From NCBI RefSeq assembly GCF_017573545.1, contig NZ_JAGEOK010000032.1, positions 62,001-126,000 of the forward strand: a stretch of 64,000 nucleotides of DNA. Reading direction: 5' to 3'. Within the stretch, counting starts at the first letter, position 1. Each line of letters opens with the position of its first letter. Below are positions 34,459 to 43,313 of the stretch, one piece after another. A model generated the notes under the pieces. That model searched no databases and had not been told where the DNA came from. It saw only the letters and a list, made by a program, of their open reading frames with translations. The translations under genes and the position numbers were made by a program. The stretch comes from Actinomadura nitritigenes (GTDB lineage Bacteria > Actinomycetota > Actinomycetes > Streptosporangiales > Streptosporangiaceae).

Positions 34459-35577
34459 CTACGTGCGCCAGATGAGGACGAGGGCGCAGTCGTCGTCGCG
34501 GGCGGCCGCCATCCTCTCGACCAGCTCCCGGGCGCCCGTTCCGAAGCCCTGCGGGACGAGCCGTTCGGCCTCGCCCAGCAGCCGGTCGATCCCGGCGTCC
34601 AGGTCGCTGCCGGGCGACTCGACCAGGCCGTCGGTGTAGAGCATCAGGGCGTCGCCGGGGCGGAGCGTCCCGTGGTCGGGGACGCAGTGCAGTTCGGGCA
34701 CGATGCCGAGGACGACGCCCTTGGCCGGGCTGACCTGCCACGCGCCGCTGCCCGCGTCGAACTGGACGGCGGGCGGGTGCCCGGCCGAGCCGACCGTGTA
34801 CTCCCCGGTCTTCAGGTCGACGACGACGTGCACCGCCGTGACGAACCCCTCGTCCCAGCGCTGCTTCTGGAGGTAGACGTTGCAGGCGGGAAGGAACCGG
34901 TCGGGTTGGAGCGATCCAAGCAATCCCCCGAAAGCGCCCGACAGCATCAGCGCCCGGGTGCCGGCGTCCGTGCCCTTCCCCGACACGTCGACCAGCGCGA
35001 CCTCCAGCGTGTCGCCCTCCAGCGAGGAGACCACGAAGTCGCCGCCGAAGGACGAGCCGCCCGCCTGCAGCATGACGACCTCCGCCGCCCAGCCGTCCGG
35101 CAGCTCGGGCATCTCGCCCTGGCGGCGCAGCCGGTCGCGCAGCTCCAGCAGCATCGAGTCGCCGCGCAGCCCCTGCACGCCCAGCTGCTGGCGGGTGCGG
35201 GCGAGGGTCAGCGCGAGCACCGCGGTGATCGACAGCGTCGCGACGATGCCCGGGCCGATCGACTCGACGCCCCGCCACGCGTCGTAGCACACCATCGCGA
35301 TGACGACGGCCAGCAGCGCGAGGAGGCTGCGGACCTTCAGCAGCAGGCCGCCGCCCAGCACGATGAGCACCAGCGCGCCCGACGGCGCCAGCCCCCGGGC
35401 GTCGTGCCCCGTCGCGATCCCGATCGCGATCGCCGCCACGGCCAGCACCGCGAAGACGTACCGCTCCCTCGTCAGCTTCCCCTGCCGCATCGCCCGGTAC
35501 AGGGCGACCAGCGGCGGAATCCTGCGCAGGAAGGCGCGGATCCGCGGCGGAAGCATCTGCACCAGTCGTTGAAGCAT
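34459..35577 (-). CDS. SpoIIE/RsbU-type PP2C phosphatase with membrane helices
   Basis: 372 residues from ATG 35577 (MLQRLVQMLPPRIRAFLRR). After a basic leader there are about four hydrophobic helices (residues 40-125), then a PP2C-type phosphatase domain. It carries SSFGGDFV (metal Asp), VALVDVSGKGTDAGTRALML, YTVGSAGHPPAVQFD, MLYTDGLVES (metal Asp) and a late DDDCALVLIW. Phosphatases of this group usually dephosphorylate anti-anti-sigma factors in RsbU-like stress pathways. None is encoded next door, so partners are elsewhere. The frame is open far upstream, but that extension overlaps the small gene on the other strand. Confidence 0.92.
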   Translation of the reverse strand: MLQRLVQMLPPRIRAFLRRIPPLVALYRAMRQGKLTRERYVFAVLAVAAIAIGIATGHDARGLAPSGALVLIVLGGGLLLKVRSLLALLAVVIAMVCYDAWRGVESIGPGIVATLSITAVLALTLARTRQQLGVQGLRGDSMLLELRDRLRRQGEMPELPDGWAAEVVMLQAGGSSFGGDFVVSSLEGDTLEVALVDVSGKGTDAGTRALMLSGAFGGLLGSLQPDRFLPACNVYLQKQRWDEGFVTAVHVVVDLKTGEYTVGSAGHPPAVQFDAGSGAWQVSPAKGVVLGIVPELHCVPDHGTLRPGDALMLYTDGLVESPGSDLDAGIDRLLGEAERLVPQGFGTGARELVERMAAARDDDCALVLIWRT

Positions 35578-35716
35578 GACTCGGGCACTGTATCGAGCAT
35601 TCGCGACGGCGGGCGGGCATCCGGGCGACCGGTGACGTGTTGCAACGGTCCAGCTCCGTTCTCTGTGGGTAAGACCACGTTCGAGCCGGAGTTCGGAAAA
35701 GCGAGGGAGGCGGCAT

Positions 35717-35944
35717 ATGGGGCAGCCGGGAATGCGCATCACGGTGACCGCGGCGATGCGGGCGCGGGACGTCTCGCGCCCATGGCCCGACGGCGCCGAG
35801 GCGTCCCCGCCGGGCGCCGACCCCGGCGACCGCGGCGAGTCCCCGCGCGCCGAGCCGGCCAAGCGGTCCCGGGCCGCGAAGAACGAGCGGCGCCGCCTCG
35901 GCAAGCGCGGCGGCGCCCGGAAGGCCCCGGAGAACGAGCTTTAG
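35717..35944 (+). CDS. small basic protein, unknown function
   Basis: 75 residues from ATG 35717, with a strong GAGGGAGG ribosome site six bases upstream. N-terminus MGQPGMRITVTAAMRARDVS; the middle is rich in Pro, Gly and Asp. The end is a lysine/arginine-rich stretch (KRSRAAKNERRRLGKRGG) like a nucleic-acid-binding tail. I do not recognise a family. A compact terminator hairpin follows three bases after the stop. The good ribosome site and terminator support a real gene. Confidence 0.6.
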   Translation: MGQPGMRITVTAAMRARDVSRPWPDGAEASPPGADPGDRGESPRAEPAKRSRAAKNERRRLGKRGGARKAPENEL

Positions 35945-35946
35945 GC

Positions 35947-35965
35947 CCCGCCCCGGCGGGGCGGG
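35947..35965 (+). terminator. compact terminator hairpin
   Basis: CCCGCCCC-GGC-GGGGCGGG (35947-35965) is a perfect 8-bp stem with a 3-base loop, just after the stop of the small basic protein gene and before the convergent rpiB. Confidence 0.6.
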
Positions 35966-36002
35966 AGCCGCGTGTTCCCGGAGGTAGGCGTGTTCGGGGA
36001 GG

Positions 36003-36479
36003 TCAGCCCTCGTCCGGCAGCGGCGGCAGCTCGCCGGTCCGCTCGTAGTCGCCGAGCATGGTGATGCGGCGGGTGTGCCGCTCCTCACCCGAGTAGGGCG
36101 TGGTCAGGAACAGCTCGACGAACCGCGTCGCGGTGTCCGCGTCGTGCTGCCGCGCGCCCAGGCTGATCACGTTGGCGTCGTTGTGCTCGCGGGCGAGGGT
36201 CGCGGTGTCCTCGTTCCAGACCAGCGCGGCCCGCACGCCCTTGACCTTGTTGGCCGCGATCGCCTCGCCGTTGCCGGAGCCGCCGATCACGATGCCGAGC
36301 GCGCCCGGCTCCGCCGCCGTCCGCTGGGCCGCCCGCAGCACGAACGGCGGGTAGTCGTCCACGGCGTCGTACGCGAACGCGCCGCAGTCGACGGGCTCGT
36401 GCCCGTTGGCCTTCAGCCAGGAGACCAGGTGCTCCTTCAGTTCGAAGCCGGCATGGTCGGTTCCCAGAAACACGCGCAT
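36003..36479 (-). CDS. rpiB: ribose-5-phosphate isomerase B
   Basis: 158-residue RpiB/LacAB-family isomerase that interconverts ribose 5-phosphate and ribulose 5-phosphate. MRVFLGTDHAGFELKEHLV holds the substrate-binding Asp-His, and the phosphate/anion loop is VIGGSGNGEAIAANKV. The catalytic position that is Cys in E. coli RpiB is Ser/Gly here (GGSGNGE), as in the actinobacterial type where a Glu in the same loop does the chemistry. VWNEDTATLAREHNDANVIS is also typical. Length matches. It lies in a minus-strand series that leads to the DsbA-like gene and divergent pepN, an order kept in mycobacteria (Rv2465c-Rv2467, from memory). Confidence 0.95.
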   Translation of the reverse strand: MRVFLGTDHAGFELKEHLVSWLKANGHEPVDCGAFAYDAVDDYPPFVLRAAQRTAAEPGALGIVIGGSGNGEAIAANKVKGVRAALVWNEDTATLAREHNDANVISLGARQHDADTATRFVELFLTTPYSGEERHTRRITMLGDYERTGELPPLPDEG

Positions 36480-36601
36480 GGGCCCGATTCTCGCAGGCCC
36501 GCGGACCCGGCGCGCGCCGGGGTCATGAGGCCCTTTTCACACGCGGAGGGCGGTGCCGCCCCCGCGGGCGGCACCGCGAGCGGAACCGCCGGCGTGCGCG
36601 C

Positions 36602-37783
36602 TCACTGGGGCGGGGGCATCGGGCCGGGGTCGCGGGGGAGGTCGGGCTTGCGGTCGACCATCGTCCGGTCGGCGAGGTCGTCGTCCTCGTCGTCCTCTGC
36701 ATCCTCCTCGCGGGCCGCGTTCTCCTCGCGGGCCGCGTTCTCCGTGGCGGCGCCCGCGGGGACGGCGTCCTGCGGCGCGGACTCCTCGGGCTCGTGCGCC
36801 GCCGGCTCCTCGCCGCCCTGTGCCGCCGCTTCCGGCTCGGGCGCGGGTACGGGCGCCTCCGCGGCGGCCTCCGGAGCCGGAGCCTGGGCCGGGACGCCGG
36901 GCTGCGGCTGGACGGGCGCGCCGTCCCATCCGGGCGACTGCGACGGGCGGGCAGGCGGGACGTACGGGACGGCGGCCGGGTGCTGCGGCGGCAGGCCCGG
37001 CCGGTCGTTCCCCGTCGACATCGGCATCGGCTGCGGCGCACCCTGCGGCAGCCCCTGCGGCGCACCCTGCGGCAGCCCCTGCTGCACGCCCGGCGGCATC
37101 CCCTGCGGCGGGACGCCCGGCTGCTGGCCGTAGGGCTGCTGCCCGTACGGCTGCGGAGCGTACGGCGGCTGCATCGGGCCGGCCTGCTGTGGGGCGTACG
37201 GCTGCTGCACGCCGTACGGCTGCTGCGGCGCGTACTGCCCGAACTGCTGCGGGGCGGCCTGGCCCCGGGGCCGGCTCAGCAGGAAGCCCGCGAGCGCGCC
37301 GATCCCCGCGAGCCATCCGTACAGCAGGCCGGAGGCCGCCCCCGCCTGGAGCGACTCGAAGAAGTTGCGGCTCACCGAACCGTTGGAGTACTTGACCGAC
37401 CAGTTCAGCAGCAGCCCGGAGACGCCCCCGGCGAAGCCGCCCGCGACGACCGCGGCCCACCAGCCGGTGATCAGCGCGCCGAGCAGGCCGCGCTCGGGAT
37501 CGATCGTCCGGGCGCCGGCCAGCACGAGGACCGCCACCACGGCGAACAGCAGCAGCGTGGTGAAGTCGTCCGACACGACGAAGCGCCAGTCCAGGCCGCG
37601 CGGCGGAGTGAAGCGCCAGGCGACGAAGAGCAGCCGGGCCACCAGCGGGCCGAGGCCCTCGTCGTACTTGAAGTCGCTCTTGTTGATCGCGTCGATGACC
37701 CACTGGTTGCCGACGAGCAGGGCCAGCACCAGAAGGGGCACCAGCGAGCCGCCCGACATCATGAACATCCGCCGCGTCGTCAT
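36602..37783 (-). CDS. membrane protein with long Pro/Gln-rich acidic C-terminal tail
   Basis: 393 residues from ATG 37783 (MTTRRMFMMSGGSLVP); an upstream in-frame ATG at 37807 adds eight. About four hydrophobic segments fill the first 180 residues (LVPLLVLALLVGNQWVI, TTLLLFAVVAVLVLAG, ITGWWAAVVAGGFAGGVSG, GWLAGIGALAGFLL). The rest is low complexity: YAPQQPYGVQQPYAPQQ repeats, then GLPQGAPQGLPQGAPQP, then an acidic Glu/Asp stretch (EEDAEDDEDDDLADRTM). The repeats are mirrored in the DNA at about 37030-37210. I do not recognise a family. It sits between rpiB and an ATPase gene, probably its own unit or co-transcribed with the ATPase. Confidence 0.85.
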   Translation of the reverse strand: MTTRRMFMMSGGSLVPLLVLALLVGNQWVIDAINKSDFKYDEGLGPLVARLLFVAWRFTPPRGLDWRFVVSDDFTTLLLFAVVAVLVLAGARTIDPERGLLGALITGWWAAVVAGGFAGGVSGLLLNWSVKYSNGSVSRNFFESLQAGAASGLLYGWLAGIGALAGFLLSRPRGQAAPQQFGQYAPQQPYGVQQPYAPQQAGPMQPPYAPQPYGQQPYGQQPGVPPQGMPPGVQQGLPQGAPQGLPQGAPQPMPMSTGNDRPGLPPQHPAAVPYVPPARPSQSPGWDGAPVQPQPGVPAQAPAPEAAAEAPVPAPEPEAAAQGGEEPAAHEPEESAPQDAVPAGAATENAAREENAAREEDAEDDEDDDLADRTMVDRKPDLPRDPGPMPPPQ

Positions 37784-37828
37784 GGCGGGCAGATTAGTGC
37801 GGTTCACGGGCCGCCGGTAGGCCCGGCG

Positions 37829-38776
37829 TCACCCCGCGTAGGCGACCGGGAACCGGAACTCGGGATCGACCTGCGCGGCGAGGTCCTCGCCGGTCGCGCG
37901 GTTCGCCCAGCTGCGCGCGTTCTTGAGGTGGAACTCCACGGCCTGTCGCTGGAACCGGTCCCAGTCCTTGGGCCGCGCGTCGACCTCGGCGAGCATCCGG
38001 CCGAGGGCGGCCTCGTTGCCGTCCTCCAGCACCGCGCCGGACCGCCCCTGCTCCATCGCCCGGACGGCGGCGGACTGGCCGAGCCAGACGAGCAGGTCGT
38101 CGCCGACGTGCTCGCGCAGGTAGGCGACGTCGTCCTCGGACTGCACCTTGTTGCCGACGACGCGGATGGCGACGTCGTAGTCGCGGGCGTACTCGACGTA
38201 CTGGCGGTAGACGCCGACGCCCTTCCGGGTCGGCTCGGCGACCAGGAACATCAGGTCGAAGCGGGTGAACAGCCCGGACGCGAACGTGTCGGCGCCCGCG
38301 GTCATGTCCACGACGACGTACTCGCCGGGGCCGTCCAGCAGGTGGTTGAGGTAGAGCTCGACCGCGCCGGTCTTGGAGTGGTAGCAGGCGACGCCCAGGT
38401 CCTCGTCCTCGAACGGGCCGGTGACCAGCAGCGTCACGCCTCCCACCTCCTGCCCCAGGGCGTGCACCGGGTCGTCGCCGCGCAGCCGCAGCAGCCGCGA
38501 CCCGGTTCCCGCCGGGGTGGTCTTGACCATGGTGGACGCGGAGCCGATGCGCGGGTTGTCGCCGCGCAGCCAGTCCTTGATCTCGGTGAGGTGGGCGCCC
38601 AGTGCCGGGATCTTCGCGGCCTGGTCGTCGTCCATGCCGAGCGCCGTGCCGAGGTGCTGGTTGATGTCGGCGTCGATGGCGACCACCGGCAGCCCGCGCA
38701 GCGCGAGGTGCCGGACGAACAGCGACGAGAGGGTGGTCTTGCCGCTGCCGCCCTTGCCGACGAACGCAACCTTCAC
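37829..38776 (-). CDS. CooC/MinD-like P-loop ATPase
   Basis: 315 residues from GTG 38776, which has a GGGGG ribosome site; an upstream in-frame ATG adds twelve residues. The deviant Walker A motif GKGGSGKTTLS is at residues 7-17, followed by VVAIDADINQHLG. VVVDMTAGADTF is the switch/Walker B region. The layout matches the SIMIBI ATPases such as CooC, which in other organisms help insert metal or move partner proteins at a cost of ATP. No carbon monoxide dehydrogenase gene is present, so the name describes similarity only. It follows the DsbA-like gene and precedes the Pro/Gln-rich membrane protein. Confidence 0.88.
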   Translation of the reverse strand: MKVAFVGKGGSGKTTLSSLFVRHLALRGLPVVAIDADINQHLGTALGMDDDQAAKIPALGAHLTEIKDWLRGDNPRIGSASTMVKTTPAGTGSRLLRLRGDDPVHALGQEVGGVTLLVTGPFEDEDLGVACYHSKTGAVELYLNHLLDGPGEYVVVDMTAGADTFASGLFTRFDLMFLVAEPTRKGVGVYRQYVEYARDYDVAIRVVGNKVQSEDDVAYLREHVGDDLLVWLGQSAAVRAMEQGRSGAVLEDGNEAALGRMLAEVDARPKDWDRFQRQAVEFHLKNARSWANRATGEDLAAQVDPEFRFPVAYAG

Positions 38777-38910
38777 GAATGCCCCCGTTTCGGATATGAA
38801 AACCGTTGCCATTTTCTCGGAAGCACCGAGTCTGGCGGAGGGGCACCGGCGAGGCAACCGGAACGGCCGAAGCCGCGCCGATCCGTCCGCGGATCGGCGC
38901 GGAGACCGGC

Positions 38911-39525
38911 TCAGTCGAAGATCGGGTCCCGGGTCCGGGTGCGCTTCAGCTCGAAGAACCCGTCGGTGGAGGCCACCGCGACCACGCCGTCCCACAGCTT
39001 CACGGCCGCCTCACCGCGCGGGATCGGCGACAGGACCGGGCCGAAGAACGCGCTGCCCTCGACCTCGATCACCGGGGTGCCGACCTCCTGGCCGACCCGG
39101 TCGATGCCGTCCTTGTGGGACGCGCGCACCGCCTCGTCGTACGCCGTGGACTCGGCGGCGTCGGCGAGCGCCGGGTCGAGGCCCGCGGCGGTCAGCGCGG
39201 CCTCGAAGTACTCGCGGTCGAACTTCTGCTTCTCGTGGTGGCGGCGCGTGCCCAGCTCCGTGTAGAGCCTGCCCAGCACCTCGCTGCCGTACTTCTGCTC
39301 GGCGGCGATGCAGACGCGCACCGGCTTCCAGGCGTCGGCGAGGCCCTTGCGGTACTCCTCCGGGACGTCCTTGTCCTCGTTGAGGACGGCCAGGCTCATC
39401 ACGTGCCAGCGCACCTCGATCGGGCGCTGCTTCTCCACTTCCAGGATCCAGCGCGAAGTGATCCACGCCCATGGGCACAACGGGTCGAACCAGAAGTCCA
39501 CGGGTGTGGGAGCGTCCTGCGGCAA
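38911..39525 (-). CDS. DsbA-fold protein, mycothiol-dependent nitroreductase (Rv2466c) family, CPWA active site
   Basis: 204 residues that follow M. tuberculosis Rv2466c along the whole length: DFWFDPLCPWAWITSRWILE, HVMSLAVLNE, YRKGLADAWKPVRVCIAAEQ, VGQEVGTPVIEV and FFGPVLSPIPRGE. Rv2466c uses a CPWC pair and mycothiol for reduction; here the second Cys is Ala (CPWA), while the first remains. A single thiol could still form a mixed disulfide with mycothiol. It is divergent from pepN across 175 bases and upstream of an ATPase gene. Family assignment is firm; activity with a single Cys is inference. Confidence 0.92.
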   Translation of the reverse strand: MPQDAPTPVDFWFDPLCPWAWITSRWILEVEKQRPIEVRWHVMSLAVLNEDKDVPEEYRKGLADAWKPVRVCIAAEQKYGSEVLGRLYTELGTRRHHEKQKFDREYFEAALTAAGLDPALADAAESTAYDEAVRASHKDGIDRVGQEVGTPVIEVEGSAFFGPVLSPIPRGEAAVKLWDGVVAVASTDGFFELKRTRTRDPIFD

Positions 39526-39700
39526 CGTCGCCTCCTACGGCTGCTCGAGCGTCATCGGTGAGATCTCCCCACCGACAACCCGGCCCCCACCGCACTGATT
39601 CCCGTCCGCGGGCGCGGAAAGGCCGTGGCGTGCGGACCTCCTACCCGGCCGGTTGGTAGACATGAGGTCAGCAAAGAAATAAGCCGACCAAGGAGTACAT

Positions 39701-42235
39701 GTGGCAGGCAACCTCACGCGCGACGAGGCGCGGGAACGGGCCCGGCTGCTCACCGTCGAGTCGTACGCGGTCGAGCTGGACCTCACCACCGGCGAGGAGC
39801 GGTTCGGCTCGACCACCGCCATCCGGTTCGGCTGCGCCGAGCCGGGCGCGTCGTCCTTCGTCGACCTGCACGGCGCCGTCGTCCGCGAGGCGACGCTGAA
39901 CGGCGAGGCGCTGGACCCCGCGTCCTACGACGGGGAGAAGGGCCGCCTCCCGCTGCCCTCCCTGGCCGCGCAGAACGAGCTCCGCGTCGTGGCGGACTGC
40001 GCCTACTCCCGCTCCGGCGAGGGCCTGCACCGGTTCGTCGACCCGGTGGACGGGAGCGTCTACCTCTACACGCAGTTCGAGACGGCCGACGCGCACCGGA
40101 TGTACACGTGCTTCGACCAGCCCGACCTGAAGGCGACCTTCGAGCTGGCGGTGAAGGCGCCGCAGGACTGGCAGGTCGTCACGAACGAGACCCCTGAGAC
40201 CGTCGAGGGCGGGACGTGGCGCTTCCTGCCCACGCCGCAGATCTCCACCTACATCACCGCGCTCATCGCCGGGCCGTACCACGCCGTCCGCGACGAGTAC
40301 CGCCGCGACGACGGCACCGTCATCCCGCTCGGCGTGTACTGCCGGGCATCGCTCGCCGAGCACCTCGACGCCGAGGCCATCGTCGACGTCACGCGGCAGG
40401 GCTTCGCCTACTTCGAGAAGGTGTTCGGCCGCCCGTACCCGTTCGGCAAGTACGACCAGCTGTTCGTGCCGGAGTTCAACGCGGGCGCGATGGAGAACGC
40501 CGGCGCCGTCACGTTCCTGGAGGACTACGTCTTCCGGTCCCGGGTCACCGACGCCTCCTACGAGCGGCGCGCGGAGACGATCCTGCACGAGATGGCGCAC
40601 ATGTGGTTCGGTGACCTGGTCACCATGCGCTGGTGGGACGACCTGTGGCTGAACGAGTCGTTCGCCACCTACATGAGCGTGCTGTGCCAGTCCGAGGCCA
40701 CCAAGTGGACGGGCTCGTGGACGACGTTCGCGAACCTGGAGAAGGCGTGGGCGTACCGGCAGGACCAGCTGCCGTCCACGCACCCGATCTCCGCCGACAT
40801 CCCCGACATCCGGGCCGTCGAGGTGAACTTCGACGGGATCACCTACGCCAAGGGCGCGTCCGTCCTGAAGCAGCTGGTGGCCTATGTCGGCCGCGAGAAC
40901 TTCCTCGAGGGCGTGCGCCGGTACTTCGACCGGCACGCGTGGGGCAACACCGTCCTCACCGACCTGCTGGACGCGCTGGAGGAGACGTCCGGCCGCGACC
41001 TGGCGTCCTGGTCGAAGGAGTGGCTGGAGACCGCCGGCGTCAACACGATGCGGCCCGAGTACGAGGTCGACGGCGACGGGAACTTCTCCTCGTTCGCCGT
41101 GCTCCAGGAGGCGAAGGCCGACTACCCGACGCTGCGCTCGCACCGCCTGGCGATCGGCCTGTACGACCGCACCGGCGACGGGCTCGTCCGGCGCGAGCGC
41201 GTCGAGCTGGACGTGGTCGGCGCCCGCACGGAGGTGCCGCAGCTCGTCGGGCAGAAGCGTCCCGACCTGGTGCTGGTGAACGACGACGACCTCACCTACG
41301 CCAAGGTCCGGCTCGACGCGCACTCGCTGAAGACGCTGGTGGAGCACATCGGCGACATCAAGGAGAGCCTGCCGCGGGCGCTGTGCTGGTCGGCGGCGTG
41401 GGACATGACCCGCGACGCGGAGATGGCGACGCGCGACTACGTCCGGCTCGTCGCGAAGGGCATCCGCGGCGTCACCGACATCTCGGTCACGCAGACGCTG
41501 CTGCGGCAGGCGCGGACGGCCGTCCAGCAGTACGCCGACCCGTCCTGGCGCAAGGAGGGCCTGGCGCTGCTCGCCGACACGCTCTTCGAGCTGGCCCGGG
41601 AGGCCGCGCCCGGCTCGGACCTGCAGCTGGCGTACACGCAGGCGTTCGCGGCGTCGGCGGTCAGCGAGGAGCACCTGGCCTACGTCCGGGCCCTGCTGGA
41701 CGGCTCGCAGACGCTCGACGGGCTGACGGTCGACACCGACCTGCGGTGGGCGCTGCTGCGCCGGCTGGTCGTCACCGGCAAGGCCGGTGAGGGCGAGATC
41801 GACGCCGAGCACGAGCGGGACCGGACGGCGGCGGGCGAGCGGCACGCCGCCGGCTGCAAGGCCGCGATCCCGACCGCCGAGGCCAAGGCCGCCGCGTGGG
41901 ACCGGGTCATCGGCGGGACGCTGCCGAACGCCGTCTACCGGGCGACGCTCGGCGGGTTCGTCGAGCCCGACCAGGCCGAGCTGCTCGTCCCGTACGTGGA
42001 CAAGTACTTCGCCGAGGTCGGCCGGGTGTGGAAGGAGTGGACGAGCGACATGTCCCAGACGTTCGCGGAGGTCGCCTACCCGTTCCTGGTCATCGAGCAG
42101 TCCACGATCGACCGCACCGAGTCCTACATGGCCGGCGAGAAGCCGCCCGCGGCGCTCGCCCGACTGCTGTCGGAGGGCCGTGACGGCGTGGCGCGCGCGC
42201 TGCGCGCGCGGGCGAAGGACGCCGCCGCGGGCTGA
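39701..42235 (+). CDS. pepN: aminopeptidase N (M1 zinc metallopeptidase)
   Basis: 844 residues from GTG 39701, after AGGAG. The M1 motifs are complete: the exopeptidase motif FNAGAMENAGAV, zinc site HEMAHMWFGDLVTMRWWDD with NESFATYMS supplying the third ligand Glu, and a conserved catalytic Tyr region ITYAKGASVLKQL. It removes N-terminal residues from peptides in the cytoplasm. Length is typical of the actinobacterial type (about 850). It is divergent from the DsbA-like gene, as in mycobacteria. A hypothetical gene follows 80 bases on. Confidence 0.96.
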   Translation: MAGNLTRDEARERARLLTVESYAVELDLTTGEERFGSTTAIRFGCAEPGASSFVDLHGAVVREATLNGEALDPASYDGEKGRLPLPSLAAQNELRVVADCAYSRSGEGLHRFVDPVDGSVYLYTQFETADAHRMYTCFDQPDLKATFELAVKAPQDWQVVTNETPETVEGGTWRFLPTPQISTYITALIAGPYHAVRDEYRRDDGTVIPLGVYCRASLAEHLDAEAIVDVTRQGFAYFEKVFGRPYPFGKYDQLFVPEFNAGAMENAGAVTFLEDYVFRSRVTDASYERRAETILHEMAHMWFGDLVTMRWWDDLWLNESFATYMSVLCQSEATKWTGSWTTFANLEKAWAYRQDQLPSTHPISADIPDIRAVEVNFDGITYAKGASVLKQLVAYVGRENFLEGVRRYFDRHAWGNTVLTDLLDALEETSGRDLASWSKEWLETAGVNTMRPEYEVDGDGNFSSFAVLQEAKADYPTLRSHRLAIGLYDRTGDGLVRRERVELDVVGARTEVPQLVGQKRPDLVLVNDDDLTYAKVRLDAHSLKTLVEHIGDIKESLPRALCWSAAWDMTRDAEMATRDYVRLVAKGIRGVTDISVTQTLLRQARTAVQQYADPSWRKEGLALLADTLFELAREAAPGSDLQLAYTQAFAASAVSEEHLAYVRALLDGSQTLDGLTVDTDLRWALLRRLVVTGKAGEGEIDAEHERDRTAAGERHAAGCKAAIPTAEAKAAAWDRVIGGTLPNAVYRATLGGFVEPDQAELLVPYVDKYFAEVGRVWKEWTSDMSQTFAEVAYPFLVIEQSTIDRTESYMAGEKPPAALARLLSEGRDGVARALRARAKDAAAG

Positions 42236-42314
42236 CGCCGCCGCCCCTGTCGCAACCCCCGTGGCCATGCGATCGTTGCAGGGTCACGGGGGTCCGCGGA
42301 GAGGGGTTGGTGGC

Positions 42315-43313
42315 GTGGAGACGGCGCGGGACGTGCTGACGGCGCTGGCACGGCGGTACGCGTTCGGGGACCTGGAGGCGCTGATCGCCGGCGGGACGCT
42401 CGTCCCGGACGGGCGGGCGAAGGCCGTCGCGCCGCTGTGCGCGTTCGGGCAGCGCGTCCTGGACCTGGACGCCGAGGACTTCGGGATGCCCGAGGCCGCC
42501 GGGGAGGTGCCGCGCGACCTGCTCGACCGGGCCCGCGCGAGCCGGATGCCGCAGGCGCCCAAGGAGCGGCCGCGCGGCGCGCTGGCGAGCCTGCGGCCCG
42601 CCTACGCGCTGCTGCTGGAGGTCATCGCGATCCGCTGGCACCGGCGCGACATGGCCGCGCTGGTCGCCGCCGTGCACATCGCCAGCGAGTACCTGCCGCT
42701 GCTGGCGTGGGAGCCGGTCCTCGGGCACGCCGGCGACCCGGCGCTGATCGGCGCGTCGGTGAACGGGGACGGCAGCCGGTTCGGCGTCCCGATCGTGCCG
42801 GGCTCGCCGCGCGAGTGCGACCACACCCGCCCGGAGCGGTCGGCGTGCGAGCGGACGCTCCGCGTCGCCAAGGAGCCGCCGCCCGGCTGGCGCGCCTACC
42901 TGGACCGGCAGCACAGCCAGGTCGCGGCCGCCCTGGGCGACTGCGCGGCCCGCTGCCGCACGCCGTGCACCGTCATGACGCGGCTGGACGATCCGGTCCG
43001 CGACGACCTCATCGAGCGCTGCCGGCTGGCGGCGGAGTTCACCGACGGCGCGCTGGTGAGGCTGCGGCACGCCGCGCCGGTCGGGCACGGCTTCGGCGTC
43101 CCCTCCCCCGAGGAGGTCGAGACGGCCTGGGCCCGGGCCCGCAGGTCCCTGTCCCACCAGCCGCTGGGGAAGGCGGCCCTGGACGGCTCGGACGACGACG
43201 GCTACCCGCTGCCGGGGCTGCCCGCGCTGTTCTCGGCGATCGCGGCCGCGCCGATCGTGCCGGACACGCTCCTGTACGACGTCACCAGGCGGATCACGAG
43301 GACTCTCGGCTGA
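42315..43313 (+). CDS. hypothetical protein with paired Cys motifs
   Basis: 332 residues from GTG 42315 with GAGAGGGG just upstream. I recognise no family. The first half is helical and Ala/Leu-rich (VLTALARRYAFGDLEALIAG, LRPAYALLLEVIAIRWHRRD, LVAAVHIASEYLPLLAWEP). In the second half lie two cysteine groups, ECDHTRPERSACERT and GDCAARCRTPCTVMTRLDD, spaced like a zinc or Fe-S site. There is no signal peptide or membrane helix. Its last 20 bases overlap the end of the convergent malQ. It follows pepN in the same direction. Confidence 0.8.
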   Translation: METARDVLTALARRYAFGDLEALIAGGTLVPDGRAKAVAPLCAFGQRVLDLDAEDFGMPEAAGEVPRDLLDRARASRMPQAPKERPRGALASLRPAYALLLEVIAIRWHRRDMAALVAAVHIASEYLPLLAWEPVLGHAGDPALIGASVNGDGSRFGVPIVPGSPRECDHTRPERSACERTLRVAKEPPPGWRAYLDRQHSQVAAALGDCAARCRTPCTVMTRLDDPVRDDLIERCRLAAEFTDGALVRLRHAAPVGHGFGVPSPEEVETAWARARRSLSHQPLGKAALDGSDDDGYPLPGLPALFSAIAAAPIVPDTLLYDVTRRITRTLG

